NCBI GenBank assembly: GCA_003001795.1
Contig: PVNI01000016.1
Span: 104,241 to 168,240 of the forward strand
Direction: 5' to 3'
From: Actinomadura viridilutea
GTDB lineage: Bacteria; Actinomycetota; Actinomycetes; Streptosporangiales; Streptosporangiaceae
DNA length: 64,000 nt
Shown here: positions 44,465-54,186 of the stretch, piece after piece
Numbering within the stretch: the first letter of the stretch is position 1
Layout of the letters: the number at the start of each line of letters is the position of its first letter
The notes under the pieces: generated by a model
The model's database searches: none
Seen by the model: only the letters and a program-made list of their open reading frames with translations
Told to the model about the DNA's origin: nothing
Made by a program: the position numbers and the translations under genes

Positions 44465-44965
44465 TCAGCCTTCGCTGAGGAAGCCCGCCCCGAGAGAGCC
44501 GGAAATCCGGTCGTTCTTCTTGTCGCCCTTCTTCGGCTCGAATCGCAGGACGGCGCCCGTCTCGTCGAGCCGCGTCACCGTGATCTTCGGGCCGTAGGCG
44601 AGCGAGAACATTCCGGTTCCCCGGTGGTAGGCGCGCGTGAGCTGGCCGTTCGTCCTGAGGACGACGTAGTTCATCTTGTTCGGCGGCACGTGGGTGACGT
44701 ACAGCTTGTGGATGCCGAACTTGTCCGCCAGCGGAATGTCGGCGGTCTTCCCCCGGACGACGATCTCGCAGTCGCCCTTCTTGCACGCTTTCACGTCGGT
44801 GCCGTTCGCGGCGGTGAGCGAGGGGCTCGGGGTCGGACTCTTCGGGGCGGAGGTCGTGGTCTTCGCCGCGGCGGGGCGCTCAGGGGACGACGAGGAGCAG
44901 CCGGGCGCCAGGAGGAGCGGGACGAGCAGCGGGGCCGCACGCCTGACGGCGTTGATGTGACGCAT
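44465..44965 (-). CDS. Small secreted lipoprotein, unknown function
   Basis: This 166-residue protein has a basic signal peptide and a near-lipobox ending APGC (Cys 23). A Ser/Pro/Thr linker and a beta-rich domain follow (about 55-150), with a Cys pair (KACKKGDCEIVVRG, about residues 60-66) that may form a disulfide. The family is not recognised. It lies 74 nt before the kinase gene stop, in the same direction as the kinases but downstream of them, so it could be cotranscribed. Confidence 0.78.
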   Translation of the reverse strand: MRHINAVRRAAPLLVPLLLAPGCSSSSPERPAAAKTTTSAPKSPTPSPSLTAANGTDVKACKKGDCEIVVRGKTADIPLADKFGIHKLYVTHVPPNKMNYVVLRTNGQLTRAYHRGTGMFSLAYGPKITVTRLDETGAVLRFEPKKGDKKNDRISGSLGAGFLSEG

Positions 44966-45038
44966 AGTACGCCTTCATAGCAGAACGTATAACCGGCCGG
45001 GAAGTCAAAAAAACGCGCGGAAAACGACAGAGGACGCG

Positions 45039-46556
45039 TCAGGGGTTCTCGATGGGACCGCCGTTGTGCAGCGCCGCGATCGTCCACCGCGCGAGCTCGG
45101 CGGCGTCGTCGCGCAACCGCTGGAGGGGCGGCGTCTCACCGGATTTCCCGTAACGGACTTCGACCAGGAGATTGGCGGAGCGGGCCACGATGACGGCGCG
45201 CAGGGAATCGTCGCCGCGGGTGTCGTAACCGAACGCCTCCTCGCCGACGCCGTGGACGGACCTGGTGGATTCCTCCGCCTCCCGGCGGAGCATGGCGAAG
45301 TCGCCCCGCGCCGCGCCGAAGGCGTCTTCCGAAGGACGCGCCTTGACCGCGATCGCCCTGATCATCGCGGAGAAACCCGTGTCCATGTCGTCCTTCTCGT
45401 ACCACCGGCAGGCGTTCGAACCGGTCGGATGCCGGGCGAAGTAGTCGCTCATGAAATTGGTCTCGAACGACGACGCGCGCGGCGTCGGAACGAACCGGCT
45501 CATCTGCTCGACGCTGAACAGCCCGCACATCGACGGGATCGCCGTGACCGGCGTCGGACGGGTCTGCGGCGACGCGGCGACGGGGGACCGCCGGTCGTCG
45601 GTCAGGACGGGCACGACCACCGGAGCCGCCAAGGCGCACACGCCGAGGGCCACGGCCAGCGCGATAGTGCGGCGGCGACCGCGTCGCGGCCGGGACTCGC
45701 CAGAACGGCCCTCCGCCTCCTCGGGACGAGGAAGGGCGTCACCCGCGGTGACAGCGGCCAGCTCCCGGCGCACCTCTTCAACGGTGGGCCGGCCCTCCGG
45801 ATCCTTGGTGAGCAGCCGCAGCAGTACTGGGGCGAGCGGGCCCGCGCGCTGAGGCGGCTGCGGCTCCTCGGTGAGGATCGAACCGAGCACGCCCATGGAC
45901 GACCTGCGACCGAACGGCGGCTGCCCCTCCACCAGCGCGTACAGCGTCGCCCCGAGCGACCACAGGTCGGACGCGGAACCGCCGGACTCGCCGCGGACCC
46001 GCTCAGGCGCCATGTAGGCGGGCGAACCGACCAATGCCCCCGGGCGGGTCAGAGCGGGGTCGCCCGCGAGCCACGCGATGCCGAAATCGGTGAGGACCGC
46101 GCGTCCGTCCTCGCGCAGGAAGATGTTGGCGGGCTTCACGTCGCGGTGCACCACCCCGCGTTCGTGCGCCAGTTCCAGGGCGTCGAGCACCTGGCCCCCG
46201 ATGGCGGCGGCCCGTTCGGGCGCCAGCGGCCCCTCCTCCTCGACGATCTTGTCCAGCGACCGGCCGGACAGCAGCTCCATCACGATCCACGGGCGCTCCT
46301 CGGCATGCACCACGTCGTGCACGGTGACGATGCCCGGGTGCCTCAACACCGCGGTGGCGCGGGCCTCCCGCAGGGCCCGCCGGACCGCCTTCTCCCGCCG
46401 CGCCGGGTCCCCCTTGTCCCGCAGCACCAGCTCCTTGACCGCGACGTCACGCCGCAGCGCCTCGTCCCGCGCCCGCCAGACCGTGCCCATGGCGCCCCGG
46501 CCGATCTCCTCGACCAGCCGGTACCGCCCGGCGAGCATGTCGCCGCGTCCGGTCAC
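45039..46556 (-). CDS. Receptor-type Ser/Thr protein kinase (second of coupled pair)
   Basis: This 505-residue kinase has an N-terminal PknB-like domain (about 8-275): GRGAMGTVWRAR glycine loop, AVKEL Lys, HRDVKPAN, DFG in LTDFGIAWL, and SPAYMAPE. One membrane helix follows (about 305-325). The extracytoplasmic domain (about 345-500) resembles DUF3558-type lipoprotein domains (MCGLFSVEQMSRFV, CRWYE) with two Cys. It probably senses an envelope signal and phosphorylates cytosolic targets. GTG 46556 overlaps the preceding kinase stop by four bases (GTGA), so the two are translationally coupled. Confidence 0.9.
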   Translation of the reverse strand: MTGRGDMLAGRYRLVEEIGRGAMGTVWRARDEALRRDVAVKELVLRDKGDPARREKAVRRALREARATAVLRHPGIVTVHDVVHAEERPWIVMELLSGRSLDKIVEEEGPLAPERAAAIGGQVLDALELAHERGVVHRDVKPANIFLREDGRAVLTDFGIAWLAGDPALTRPGALVGSPAYMAPERVRGESGGSASDLWSLGATLYALVEGQPPFGRRSSMGVLGSILTEEPQPPQRAGPLAPVLLRLLTKDPEGRPTVEEVRRELAAVTAGDALPRPEEAEGRSGESRPRRGRRRTIALAVALGVCALAAPVVVPVLTDDRRSPVAASPQTRPTPVTAIPSMCGLFSVEQMSRFVPTPRASSFETNFMSDYFARHPTGSNACRWYEKDDMDTGFSAMIRAIAVKARPSEDAFGAARGDFAMLRREAEESTRSVHGVGEEAFGYDTRGDDSLRAVIVARSANLLVEVRYGKSGETPPLQRLRDDAAELARWTIAALHNGGPIENP

Positions 46557-48049
46557 GACGGGCGCCCCCGGCGCGCGATCGCCGCGGCGATCATCGAGGC
46601 GGCGCGGCGCGCCCCCTCCTCCGGGGCGACCGGTCCGTCCCGCCGGGCCTGGAACGTGACCTCCACCATGACGTCGTCCTTCCGCATGAGAACGGTGACC
46701 ATGTCGATCGGATGGGACGTTCCGCGGTAGCCGTGCACGACCGCCTCGTCGCCCACGCCCGTGACGACCCTCGGCTCCGTGGAGACCGCCTTCATCTTGT
46801 CGACGCCGGCGTCCTCCCACGTCAAGGTGATCGGTGAGCCGCCCCCGGTGAACCCGGAGATCATCTCGTTGCGCCGGACGGCCATCCGCTTGCGCGCCGC
46901 GTCCGCCGATTCGGCCTGCCGCGGCACGTACACGACGATCTCGGCCGGGACGTCCCGGGCCAGCCACGAGCACTGACCCTTGAGGGGAGTGTCGGGACGG
47001 CGGACCGCGCCGGCGGCCAGGCTCCGCGCCTCCGCGTCGGTCAGCAGGGAACAGGCGGTGAGCGGCGCCGACTTCGGCGCCGCCCGGGGAGTCGCCGGGA
47101 CGCCGCCCGGCCGGTCCGCCCCGTCGACCAGTATGGGCGCGGCCACCGCCAGGGCGACCGCGCCGACCAGCGCCGGCCCGCCGATCCGGACCGCGCGGCG
47201 GACTCGCGACGGCCCCGGCCGGCTCAGCCCGGAACGGCCGCCCGCCGCCACCCGCCGCAGCGCCGCCATCGCCTCCTCCGTGCCGATCCGGGCGGCGGGG
47301 TCCTTGACGAGCAGATGCCCGAGCACGGGGCCGAGGGGACCCGAACGCCGGGGGCGCGGCGCGTCCTCCGTCAGGACGGCGCCGAGCGAGGCCACGGTCT
47401 CGTCCCGGTCGAACGGCCCCCGCCCCTCGACGGCGGCGTACAGGGTCGCGCCCAGCGACCAGAGGTCGGACGGCGGGCCGTACGGCTCGTCGCGCAGCCG
47501 CTCCGGCGCGATGAACCCGGCCGAACCGACCAGCGCGCCCGTCCTCGTCAGCGCAGGATCGCCGTCCATCACGACGAGCCCGAAATCGGTCAGGACGACG
47601 CGCCCGTCGGCCGCCAGCAGCACGTTCGACGGTTTGACGTCCCGGTGCAGCAGGCCCCGTTCATGGACGCAGGCCAGCGCCTCCAGCAGACGCAGCCCGA
47701 TCTCCGCGACCCGGCGCGGCGGCAGCGGACCGTCCGCCTCGATCACCTGGGCGAGGGACCGGCCGTCCACCAGCTCCATGACGATCCACGGGTCGCCGTC
47801 CACCTGCACCACGTCGTGGACGGTGATGACCCCGGGATGCTCGAGCATCGCCAGCGCCCGCGCCTCGCGCCAGGCCCGCTCCCGCAGCACGGCGTGCTCG
47901 TCGGGCGGCACGTCCTCGGGCGGCTCCAGCTGCTTGACGGCGACGTCCCGTCCCAGCACCTCGTCGCGCGCCCGCCAGACCGTGCCCATGCCGCCCTCGC
48001 CCAGGGGAGCCAGCAGCCGGTACCGGTCGGCGACACGACGATCGGTCAT
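46553..48049 (-). CDS. Receptor-type Ser/Thr protein kinase (first of coupled pair)
   Basis: This 498-residue kinase has all catalytic motifs (GEGGMGTVWRAR, AVKQLEPPED, HRDVKPSN, LTDFGLVVMDG, SAGFIAPERL) in residues 10-265. A membrane helix follows at about 290-312 and an extracytoplasmic DUF3558-like domain (ACSLLTDAEARSLA ... CSWLAR) at about 335-490. The domain order and sensor type match the downstream kinase, so the pair looks like an old tandem duplication that diverged. The two could form heterodimers. ATG 48049 puts the kinase domain directly at the N-terminus. Confidence 0.9.
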   Translation of the reverse strand: MTDRRVADRYRLLAPLGEGGMGTVWRARDEVLGRDVAVKQLEPPEDVPPDEHAVLRERAWREARALAMLEHPGVITVHDVVQVDGDPWIVMELVDGRSLAQVIEADGPLPPRRVAEIGLRLLEALACVHERGLLHRDVKPSNVLLAADGRVVLTDFGLVVMDGDPALTRTGALVGSAGFIAPERLRDEPYGPPSDLWSLGATLYAAVEGRGPFDRDETVASLGAVLTEDAPRPRRSGPLGPVLGHLLVKDPAARIGTEEAMAALRRVAAGGRSGLSRPGPSRVRRAVRIGGPALVGAVALAVAAPILVDGADRPGGVPATPRAAPKSAPLTACSLLTDAEARSLAAGAVRRPDTPLKGQCSWLARDVPAEIVVYVPRQAESADAARKRMAVRRNEMISGFTGGGSPITLTWEDAGVDKMKAVSTEPRVVTGVGDEAVVHGYRGTSHPIDMVTVLMRKDDVMVEVTFQARRDGPVAPEEGARRAASMIAAAIARRGRPS

Positions 48050-48147
48050 CTTGCTCCGGGCGACGGTACGGCAGGGGGTGAGGGCCACATTACAGCGCGT
48101 TCCGCCCCGGGCTCCCAGGTAGACGGAACGTTCTATACGCTTCAGGG

Positions 48148-48726
48148 ATGAACCACGCGAAACGGCGCCTGCCCCCGGCGCGCGAACGCATCCTGCAGGC
48201 GGCGGACCGGCTCTTCTACGCCGACGGCATCAACACGACCGGCGTCGACGCCGTGATCGAGGCCGCCGGGGTCGCGCGGATGACGTTCTACAAGCACTTC
48301 AAGGGCAAGGACAGGCTGATCCTGGCCTACCTGAACGGCCGCGAGGTGCGCTGGCAGGCGCTCCTGGACCGCTGCATCCAGGACGCCGGAGACGACCCGC
48401 GCGCCCGCCTCCTCGCCGTCTTCGACGCGCTCAAGGAATGGGCGTCGTCGCAGAGCCGGTACCGCGGCTGCTCCTTCGTCAACGCCATGGCGGAACTCGC
48501 CGAGCCCGACCACCCGGCCCGCACGCTGGTCACGTCGTACAAACGCGCGCTGCGCGACCGCGTCTTCGAACTTGCCCAGGCCACGGGCACAGCCGACCCG
48601 GAACTCCTCACCGACCAGCTCCTACTCCTCTACGAGGGCGCCATCACCAACCGCACCTTCGGCCACGTCACGGACGCCATAGAAAAGGCCCGCACAACCG
48701 CCCGCCACCTCATCGCCATGGCCTGA
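48148..48726 (+). CDS. TetR family transcriptional regulator
   Basis: This 192-residue protein has an N-terminal TetR helix-turn-helix (about 10-57: RILQAADRLFYADGINTTGVDAVIEAAGVARMTFYKHFKGKD in outline) and an all-helical ligand domain (about 65-190) with a CSFVNAMAEL segment typical of the branch with TetR_C-type pockets. The ligand and targets are unknown. Divergent from the kinase pair with 98 nt between starts, so it may control them or itself. A hairpin follows. Confidence 0.9.
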   Translation: MNHAKRRLPPARERILQAADRLFYADGINTTGVDAVIEAAGVARMTFYKHFKGKDRLILAYLNGREVRWQALLDRCIQDAGDDPRARLLAVFDALKEWASSQSRYRGCSFVNAMAELAEPDHPARTLVTSYKRALRDRVFELAQATGTADPELLTDQLLLLYEGAITNRTFGHVTDAIEKARTTARHLIAMA

Positions 48727-48749
48727 CAACACACCCCGCCGCCGCCTCT

Positions 48750-48776
48750 ACGAAGCCCCAGCGCGTGCGGCTTCGT
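48750..48776 (+). terminator. Hairpin after TetR gene
   Basis: ACGAAGCC / GGCTTCGT, an 8-bp perfect stem with an 11-nt loop, 24 nt after the stop. Confidence 0.5.
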
Positions 48777-49702
48777 CCGCCAATCGGTGATCCATGGCCG
48801 AAGCCCCGCGGCGACCCGACCCGCCGCGCGGGGATCGCACATGTCCAACTGACACTCTCGAGCAACCTGCGCCATCGCCCGGCTCGGACGTGGCGCTGGT
48901 CGACGAGGCTGCGACATCGTCTGACCTTCGAGGCGAGTCCCATCACGACCGATGGCCGCCCGCGGTTCGCCGCGTTCCACGGCGGAAGCTGGCGATCATC
49001 AGGCGGCCTGCACAAGAAGGACGCCGCTTCGCCGATGGCGCCGCGCCTGGCATGACGAGCCGGTTGCCCTGATGTATCTCCGGGCAGACAAAAGCGGACT
49101 TCGAGGCGTCACTCGCCGAACACAACGTCAAAGATTGCACTACTCAAGGTGCAAAAATGTGGCCCGATTCTCATTGATGCCGCCATTTGTGAGAGCAGGT
49201 GCCGCCTTGACGGAGCGAACGCGGCATCGACCGTGCTGCCGTCGCACCGCGTCAGCTCACCGTGTTCTTGGGATCGGCCACGTGCCTCCGTGCCGCGGCC
49301 AACAGTGTCACGTTGCAGTGCGGTTGTCTGTACCGATATGTGGTGCATTGCGGTTGTTCGGGAAAAACAATCAATATGATCAGCTGTGGGGCGTTAGTCT
49401 TAGCGACTACGTGATCAAAGAACACGTGACGTGGCGGACAAGTCGGGCGGCTGGTGTCCGGCGCGCCGAGCCGGCGGTGGGCGGTGACGGGGCTCGCATG
49501 CCGGAGACGGCGCGCCCCAGCTGTTCAGTCCGGCGCGACGGTGCGGGGGGTGACGTCGTCGGTCAAGCGGGTGTCGTCGGGCAATCAGCGCAGGCCGTCG
49601 CGGCGGCGACGTCCGCAGCGCCGCCGGTCTGAACCCCGGTCGTCGGGGAGGCCGCTCGCGTGATCATCACAAAGCTCACCGAGGTAGCGATCGGAGCCCT
49701 TC
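48777..49702. other. Lower-GC geneless stretch before the RHS gene
   Basis: About 930 bases with clearly lower GC, A/T runs (GGGAAAAACAATCAATATGATC near 49360) and frames with poor codon positions. No intact gene, tRNA or terminal repeat is visible. A TATGAT hexamer at 49375-49380 could be a -10 element for the RHS gene, 323 nt upstream. It reads as a decayed or imported junction. Confidence 0.5.
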
Positions 49703-52700
49703 ATGGGTAGGCCCGGTCGCCGTGGCGGCGGTGGTCGCCGCGGCGGCGCCGGAGCACGCGCGGCAGGAGGCGTGTTCGGCAGGGCCGCCGCCCATGCCTT
49801 CCGCGTCCCCAAGGGACGCTCCGGCGGCGGCCCGGGAGGCGGGGGACGTCGTCCGTCCTCGGCGAGCCGTAACAGCCGCACCCCCGCACGTCGGCAGGGC
49901 AACGATCGCGCCAACGCCAGGCCGAACGACACCAAGTCGACGACCAAAGACCCGATCGACGTCGTCACCGGCGAAGTCCTGCTGACGCAGACCGACGTCG
50001 ACCTGCCCGCCGCGTTGCCGCTCGTCCTGGAGCGCACGCACGTCTCCACCTATCGGGCGGGCGCCCTGTTCGGGGTCTCCTGGGCCTCCACTCTCGACCA
50101 GCACCTTCAGCTGGAGGGCGACGGCGTGTACTTCCTGGCCGCCGACGCCACGGTGCTGAAGTATCCGCACGCGCAACTGCCCAACATCCAGTTCCGCCCC
50201 GTGGAGGGACCGCAGTGGCCGCTGACGCTCACTTCTGACGGCGGCTACACCCTCACCGATCCGCGGCTCGGCCGAACGCTCCACTTCCCTGCGCCCGGTG
50301 AGGAACACGGCTGGTCGCGTCTGCCGCTGATCGCCATCACCGACCGCAACGGCAACCGCATCGACTTCGTCTACGAGAACCAGGTCCTCACCGAGATCCG
50401 CCACTCCGGCGGCTATCGCATCGCCGTCGACACCGCGCCGGTGGACGACGGCCCCGACCGTCGCGTCACCGCACTGCGGCTGCTCCCCGACCCGGCCGAC
50501 GGTCACCCCGACGGCATCACCCTCATCAGGTACGGATACGACGCCGACGGGCACTTGGCCGAGGTCGTCAACTCCTCCGGGCAGCCGCTGCGGTTCAGCT
50601 ACGACGACAACGCACGCCTGACCGGCTGGGTCGACCGCAACGGCTTCTGGTACCGCTACGAATACGACGAGGAAGGCCGCGCGGTCCGCGGCGTCGGCAA
50701 GGACGGCTACCTCAACTCGACCCTCGCGTACGACCCCGCCAACCGCACCACCGTCGTCACCGACTCCCTCGGCCACGCCACCACTTATCGCTACAACGAG
50801 CAGTTCCAGGTCGTCGAGGAGACCGATCCGCTAGGGAACACCGTTCGCCGCGAGTGGGACCGCTTCGACCGGCTGCTGTCGTTCACCGACCCCCTCGGCC
50901 GCACCACCCGCTACACCTACGACGACTACGGCAACGTGACCTCGGTGACGCGCCCCGATGGCGCGGTCACCAGCATCTCCTACAACGAGCTGATGCTGCC
51001 GGTGGAGGTGACCGAGCCCGGCGGCACCGTGTGGCGGCAGACCTACGACCAGCGCGGCAACCTCACCTCGGTCACCGACCCCTCCGGGGCGGTCACGTCC
51101 TATGACTATGACGAGCACGGGCGGCTGACCGCGCTGACCGACCCGTCAGGCGCCAGAACCCAGGTCGTCAACAACGCGGCGGGACTGCCGATCGCCGTCA
51201 CCGACCCGAGCGGCGCCGTCATCCGGCTGCAGCGCGACGCGATGGGCTGGGTCGTCGCCGTCACCGACCCCGCCGGCGGCGTCACCCGCTACGGCTGGAC
51301 CCTCGAAGGCCGACTGTCCTGGCGCATCCTGCCCGACGGCACCACCGAGAAGTGGACCTATGACGCCGAGGGCAACGAGATCGCCTACACCGACCCCCTC
51401 GGCCAGGTCACCCGAACGGAGATCGGCCCCTTCGACCAGCCGGTCGCACACATCGACCCGGACGGCACGCGACTGGAGTTCGCCTACGACCGGGAGCTGC
51501 GTCTGACCGCCGTCACCAACCCGCGGGGGGCGGTCTGGCGGTACGACTACGACGCCGCCGGCAACCTGATCGCCGAGACCGACTTCAACGGCCGCGTCCT
51601 GCGGTACGGCTACGACGCCGCGGGACAGCTGGTCCAGCGGGTGAACGGCGCGGGCCAGACCGCGACATACGTCCGAGACGCGCTCGGCCAGGTGATCGAA
51701 CGGCGGACCGGCGACGGCGCGGTCCACCGATTCGCCTACGACCCGCTGGGACGGCTCCTGCGGGCGCAGAGCCCGAACTCGACCCTCGAATACACCCGCG
51801 ACCCGCTCGGGCGGATCCTCACCGAGACGGTCGACGGTCGCACTCTGCGAAACGAGTACGACGCGCTCGGACGGCGAACGAGGCGGATCACCCCGACGGG
51901 AGCCGTGTCGCGGTGGACCTACGACGCCCGTGGTCTGCCGCAAACGCTCGCCACGCCCGGCGGCGGCCTGTCGTTCCAGTACGACGCGATGGGCCGGGAG
52001 ACCGCACGCTTCCTCGGCCCCGGAGCGGCGATCTCCCAGAGGCACGACCCGGCGGGCCGGTTGATCGCGCAGGCGGTCTGGGCCTACGACCAGCCGGGGC
52101 GGGGCGACACCGCCCGCTCCGTGCACAGCCGCGTCTACCGCTACCGGGCCGATGGAATTCCCGTCGAGATCCGCGACACCCTGCGCGGCGACGTCCGCTT
52201 CGGGCTCGACCCGGTCGGCCGGGTCACCGCCGTCCAGGCGCAGGGCTGGACCGAGCGGTACGCCTACGACACGTTCGGCAACCCGATACAGGCGGATGCA
52301 CCCGGAGACGAGGACGTCCGCGGCCCACGCGAGTACCAGGGCACGCTGGTGCGCAGGGCCGGACGAACCGTCTATGAGCACGATGCGCAGGGACGTCTGG
52401 TCCGCACCATACGGCGCACCCTCTCCGGCCAAACCCGCCAATGGACGTTCGTGTGGGACGCGGACGACCGGCTCGTCCAGGCGACCACCCCCGAAGGCAC
52501 GTGGCGCTACACCTATGACCCGATCGGCCGGCGTACGTCGAAACAGCGCGTCGACCAGTCGGGCGCCGTGGTCGACGCCGTCTGGTTCAGCTGGGACGGC
52601 TCACGGCTCGCCGAGCAGGTCACCACCACACCGGACGGCCGGGTCACCGCGACCAGCTGGGACTGGGAACCCGACGGCTACCGCCCCGCCACGCAGGTCC

Positions 52701-53506
52701 GTCGATCCTGGGCCAAAGACGCGCCGCAGGCGCAGATCGATACCGCCTTCTACGCGATCGTCAGCGACCTGGTGGGCACGCCCACCGAACTGGTCGCCCC
52801 GAACGGTCGGATCGCCTGGCGCAACGTCACCACCCTGTGGGGAACGTCGATCGCCGCGCCGTCCGCCGAGACGGACTGCCCGCTGCGCTTCCCCGGCCAG
52901 TACCACGACGAGGAAACCGGCCTCAACTACAACTATTTCCGGTACTACGACCCGGCGAGCGGCGGATACGCCTCACCCGACCCCATCGGGCTCGGCGCCG
53001 GCCCCAACCACCACGCGTACGTCACGAACCCGACGTGCGTGATCGACCCCCTCGGCCTTGCTCCGTACAAGTCCGATCCCGCTTACGCCAAGGATCGCCT
53101 CAACCCCAAGGACCGCGCCAGCTACGACCGAATCCGCGACGCCGTGGACCGGGTGCGCAACGATCCCCAAGCGATTCGTCGTCACCTCAGAACGGGTGAA
53201 ATCGACCGGGGTTTGGAGGATGGAGTGTGGCGTCAGCGCATGTACGCGGGCACGGCACTTGAACGGGCCGTCGCCGCTGATCCGGCGGTGCGGGGTGATC
53301 CGAACATCACGCATCTCGGCGCGGGCAAGCCGGGCAAGTCCGTGCCCGATTTCCGCATCGGCGAGCGGGGATACGCGGTCGACGTGACCGGCGCAAGTCA
53401 AAGCTCGATCAACGAGCACATGAACCGTACCTACTACAAGCACATAGATCAGATCATCACCTACCCCACCATGGACCCGGACTTCCTCAAGAAAATCTTC
53501 TTTTAG
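49703..53506 (+). CDS. RHS repeat polymorphic toxin with C-terminal nuclease-like tip
   Basis: This 1267-residue protein has four parts. The Arg/Gly-rich N-terminus (1-70) has no signal peptide. A DUF6531-like region (about 75-160) carries DPIDVVTGEVLLTQTDVDLP. Tandem YD/RHS repeats (about 160-1060) form the shell, which ends in the core motif YYDPASGGYASPDPIGL. The 146-residue variable tip (1122-1267) after IDPLGLAP contains TALERAV, VPDFRIG and YAVDVTGAS, the pattern of a PD-(D/E)XK-like nuclease. Release of the tip would intoxicate neighbours. The delivery route is unknown. The candidate immunity gene starts 15 nt downstream. Confidence 0.9.
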   Translation: MGRPGRRGGGGRRGGAGARAAGGVFGRAAAHAFRVPKGRSGGGPGGGGRRPSSASRNSRTPARRQGNDRANARPNDTKSTTKDPIDVVTGEVLLTQTDVDLPAALPLVLERTHVSTYRAGALFGVSWASTLDQHLQLEGDGVYFLAADATVLKYPHAQLPNIQFRPVEGPQWPLTLTSDGGYTLTDPRLGRTLHFPAPGEEHGWSRLPLIAITDRNGNRIDFVYENQVLTEIRHSGGYRIAVDTAPVDDGPDRRVTALRLLPDPADGHPDGITLIRYGYDADGHLAEVVNSSGQPLRFSYDDNARLTGWVDRNGFWYRYEYDEEGRAVRGVGKDGYLNSTLAYDPANRTTVVTDSLGHATTYRYNEQFQVVEETDPLGNTVRREWDRFDRLLSFTDPLGRTTRYTYDDYGNVTSVTRPDGAVTSISYNELMLPVEVTEPGGTVWRQTYDQRGNLTSVTDPSGAVTSYDYDEHGRLTALTDPSGARTQVVNNAAGLPIAVTDPSGAVIRLQRDAMGWVVAVTDPAGGVTRYGWTLEGRLSWRILPDGTTEKWTYDAEGNEIAYTDPLGQVTRTEIGPFDQPVAHIDPDGTRLEFAYDRELRLTAVTNPRGAVWRYDYDAAGNLIAETDFNGRVLRYGYDAAGQLVQRVNGAGQTATYVRDALGQVIERRTGDGAVHRFAYDPLGRLLRAQSPNSTLEYTRDPLGRILTETVDGRTLRNEYDALGRRTRRITPTGAVSRWTYDARGLPQTLATPGGGLSFQYDAMGRETARFLGPGAAISQRHDPAGRLIAQAVWAYDQPGRGDTARSVHSRVYRYRADGIPVEIRDTLRGDVRFGLDPVGRVTAVQAQGWTERYAYDTFGNPIQADAPGDEDVRGPREYQGTLVRRAGRTVYEHDAQGRLVRTIRRTLSGQTRQWTFVWDADDRLVQATTPEGTWRYTYDPIGRRTSKQRVDQSGAVVDAVWFSWDGSRLAEQVTTTPDGRVTATSWDWEPDGYRPATQVRRSWAKDAPQAQIDTAFYAIVSDLVGTPTELVAPNGRIAWRNVTTLWGTSIAAPSAETDCPLRFPGQYHDEETGLNYNYFRYYDPASGGYASPDPIGLGAGPNHHAYVTNPTCVIDPLGLAPYKSDPAYAKDRLNPKDRASYDRIRDAVDRVRNDPQAIRRHLRTGEIDRGLEDGVWRQRMYAGTALERAVAADPAVRGDPNITHLGAGKPGKSVPDFRIGERGYAVDVTGASQSSINEHMNRTYYKHIDQIITYPTMDPDFLKKIFF

Positions 53507-53520
53507 ATAGAGTCGCCTCC

Positions 53521-54186
53521 ATGCGGCAGCAGATCAGTCGTGAGACGTTCGAGTACCTGCGCGGCTACGGTGGCAAGCGCACCTACAGCGGGATCGACCT
53601 CGACCGGGTCAAGTTCGTCAGCTGTGTCCTGGGGCAGGACGACGACCCGGAGTTCGGCTTCGTCGTCCGCGACGTGACCGCCAAGCGGTGCCGCACGAAC
53701 GCCTGCACTGTGCATGGTGTCCGCTTCGAGGACGTCACCGTGGACGGTCTCGCCTGCGACCACCTGAGCCTGGGCGGGTGCCTGTTCAAGCATGTGACCC
53801 TCAAGGGCAAGATCGGGCCGATCCTGACGACACCGGTGAATACTCTCTCGGAAGAGACCACGGCGGCCATGAACGCCGCCATGGTCGCCTACTACCAGGA
53901 CGTGGACTGGGCGCTTGACATCTCCGAGGCGGAGTTCAGCGACGCCGGCTTCTCCATGGTTCCGGGAGAGCTGGTGCGCCGTGACCCGGAGACTCAATTT
54001 CTGTTGCGCCGGGAGGTCGTCGTCCCGGCCATGGACTCGCTTCCCCGCGTGGTGAGGATCGAAGCGTCCAGGTTCGAGGACACGCCGTTCGACTCGATCG
54101 TGGCCGTCGCGCCGCGCAGATCGAAGCACTTCGAACGCTACCTCGCGGAGTTCCAACAGGCTCGCGAAGCCGGACTCGTCGAGTAG
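53521..54186 (+). CDS. Candidate immunity protein for the RHS toxin
   Basis: This 221-residue soluble protein has a central pentapeptide-like run (about 28-95: VKFVSCVL, VRFEDVTVDGLACDHLSLGGCLFKHV in outline) that should form a short right-handed beta-helix, followed by a mixed alpha/beta tail. I do not recognise a named immunity family. Its start 15 nt after the toxin stop, same strand and lower GC than the core genome make it the obvious cognate antidote. Pentapeptide proteins can mimic DNA, which would suit a nuclease toxin, but that is inference. Confidence 0.7.
   Translation: MRQQISRETFEYLRGYGGKRTYSGIDLDRVKFVSCVLGQDDDPEFGFVVRDVTAKRCRTNACTVHGVRFEDVTVDGLACDHLSLGGCLFKHVTLKGKIGPILTTPVNTLSEETTAAMNAAMVAYYQDVDWALDISEAEFSDAGFSMVPGELVRRDPETQFLLRREVVVPAMDSLPRVVRIEASRFEDTPFDSIVAVAPRRSKHFERYLAEFQQAREAGLVE

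Noticed and set aside
49109..49348. Frames in the geneless stretch before the RHS gene as a possible transposase relic
   Set aside because: No transposase motif, no terminal inverted repeats and no target duplication could be recognised.
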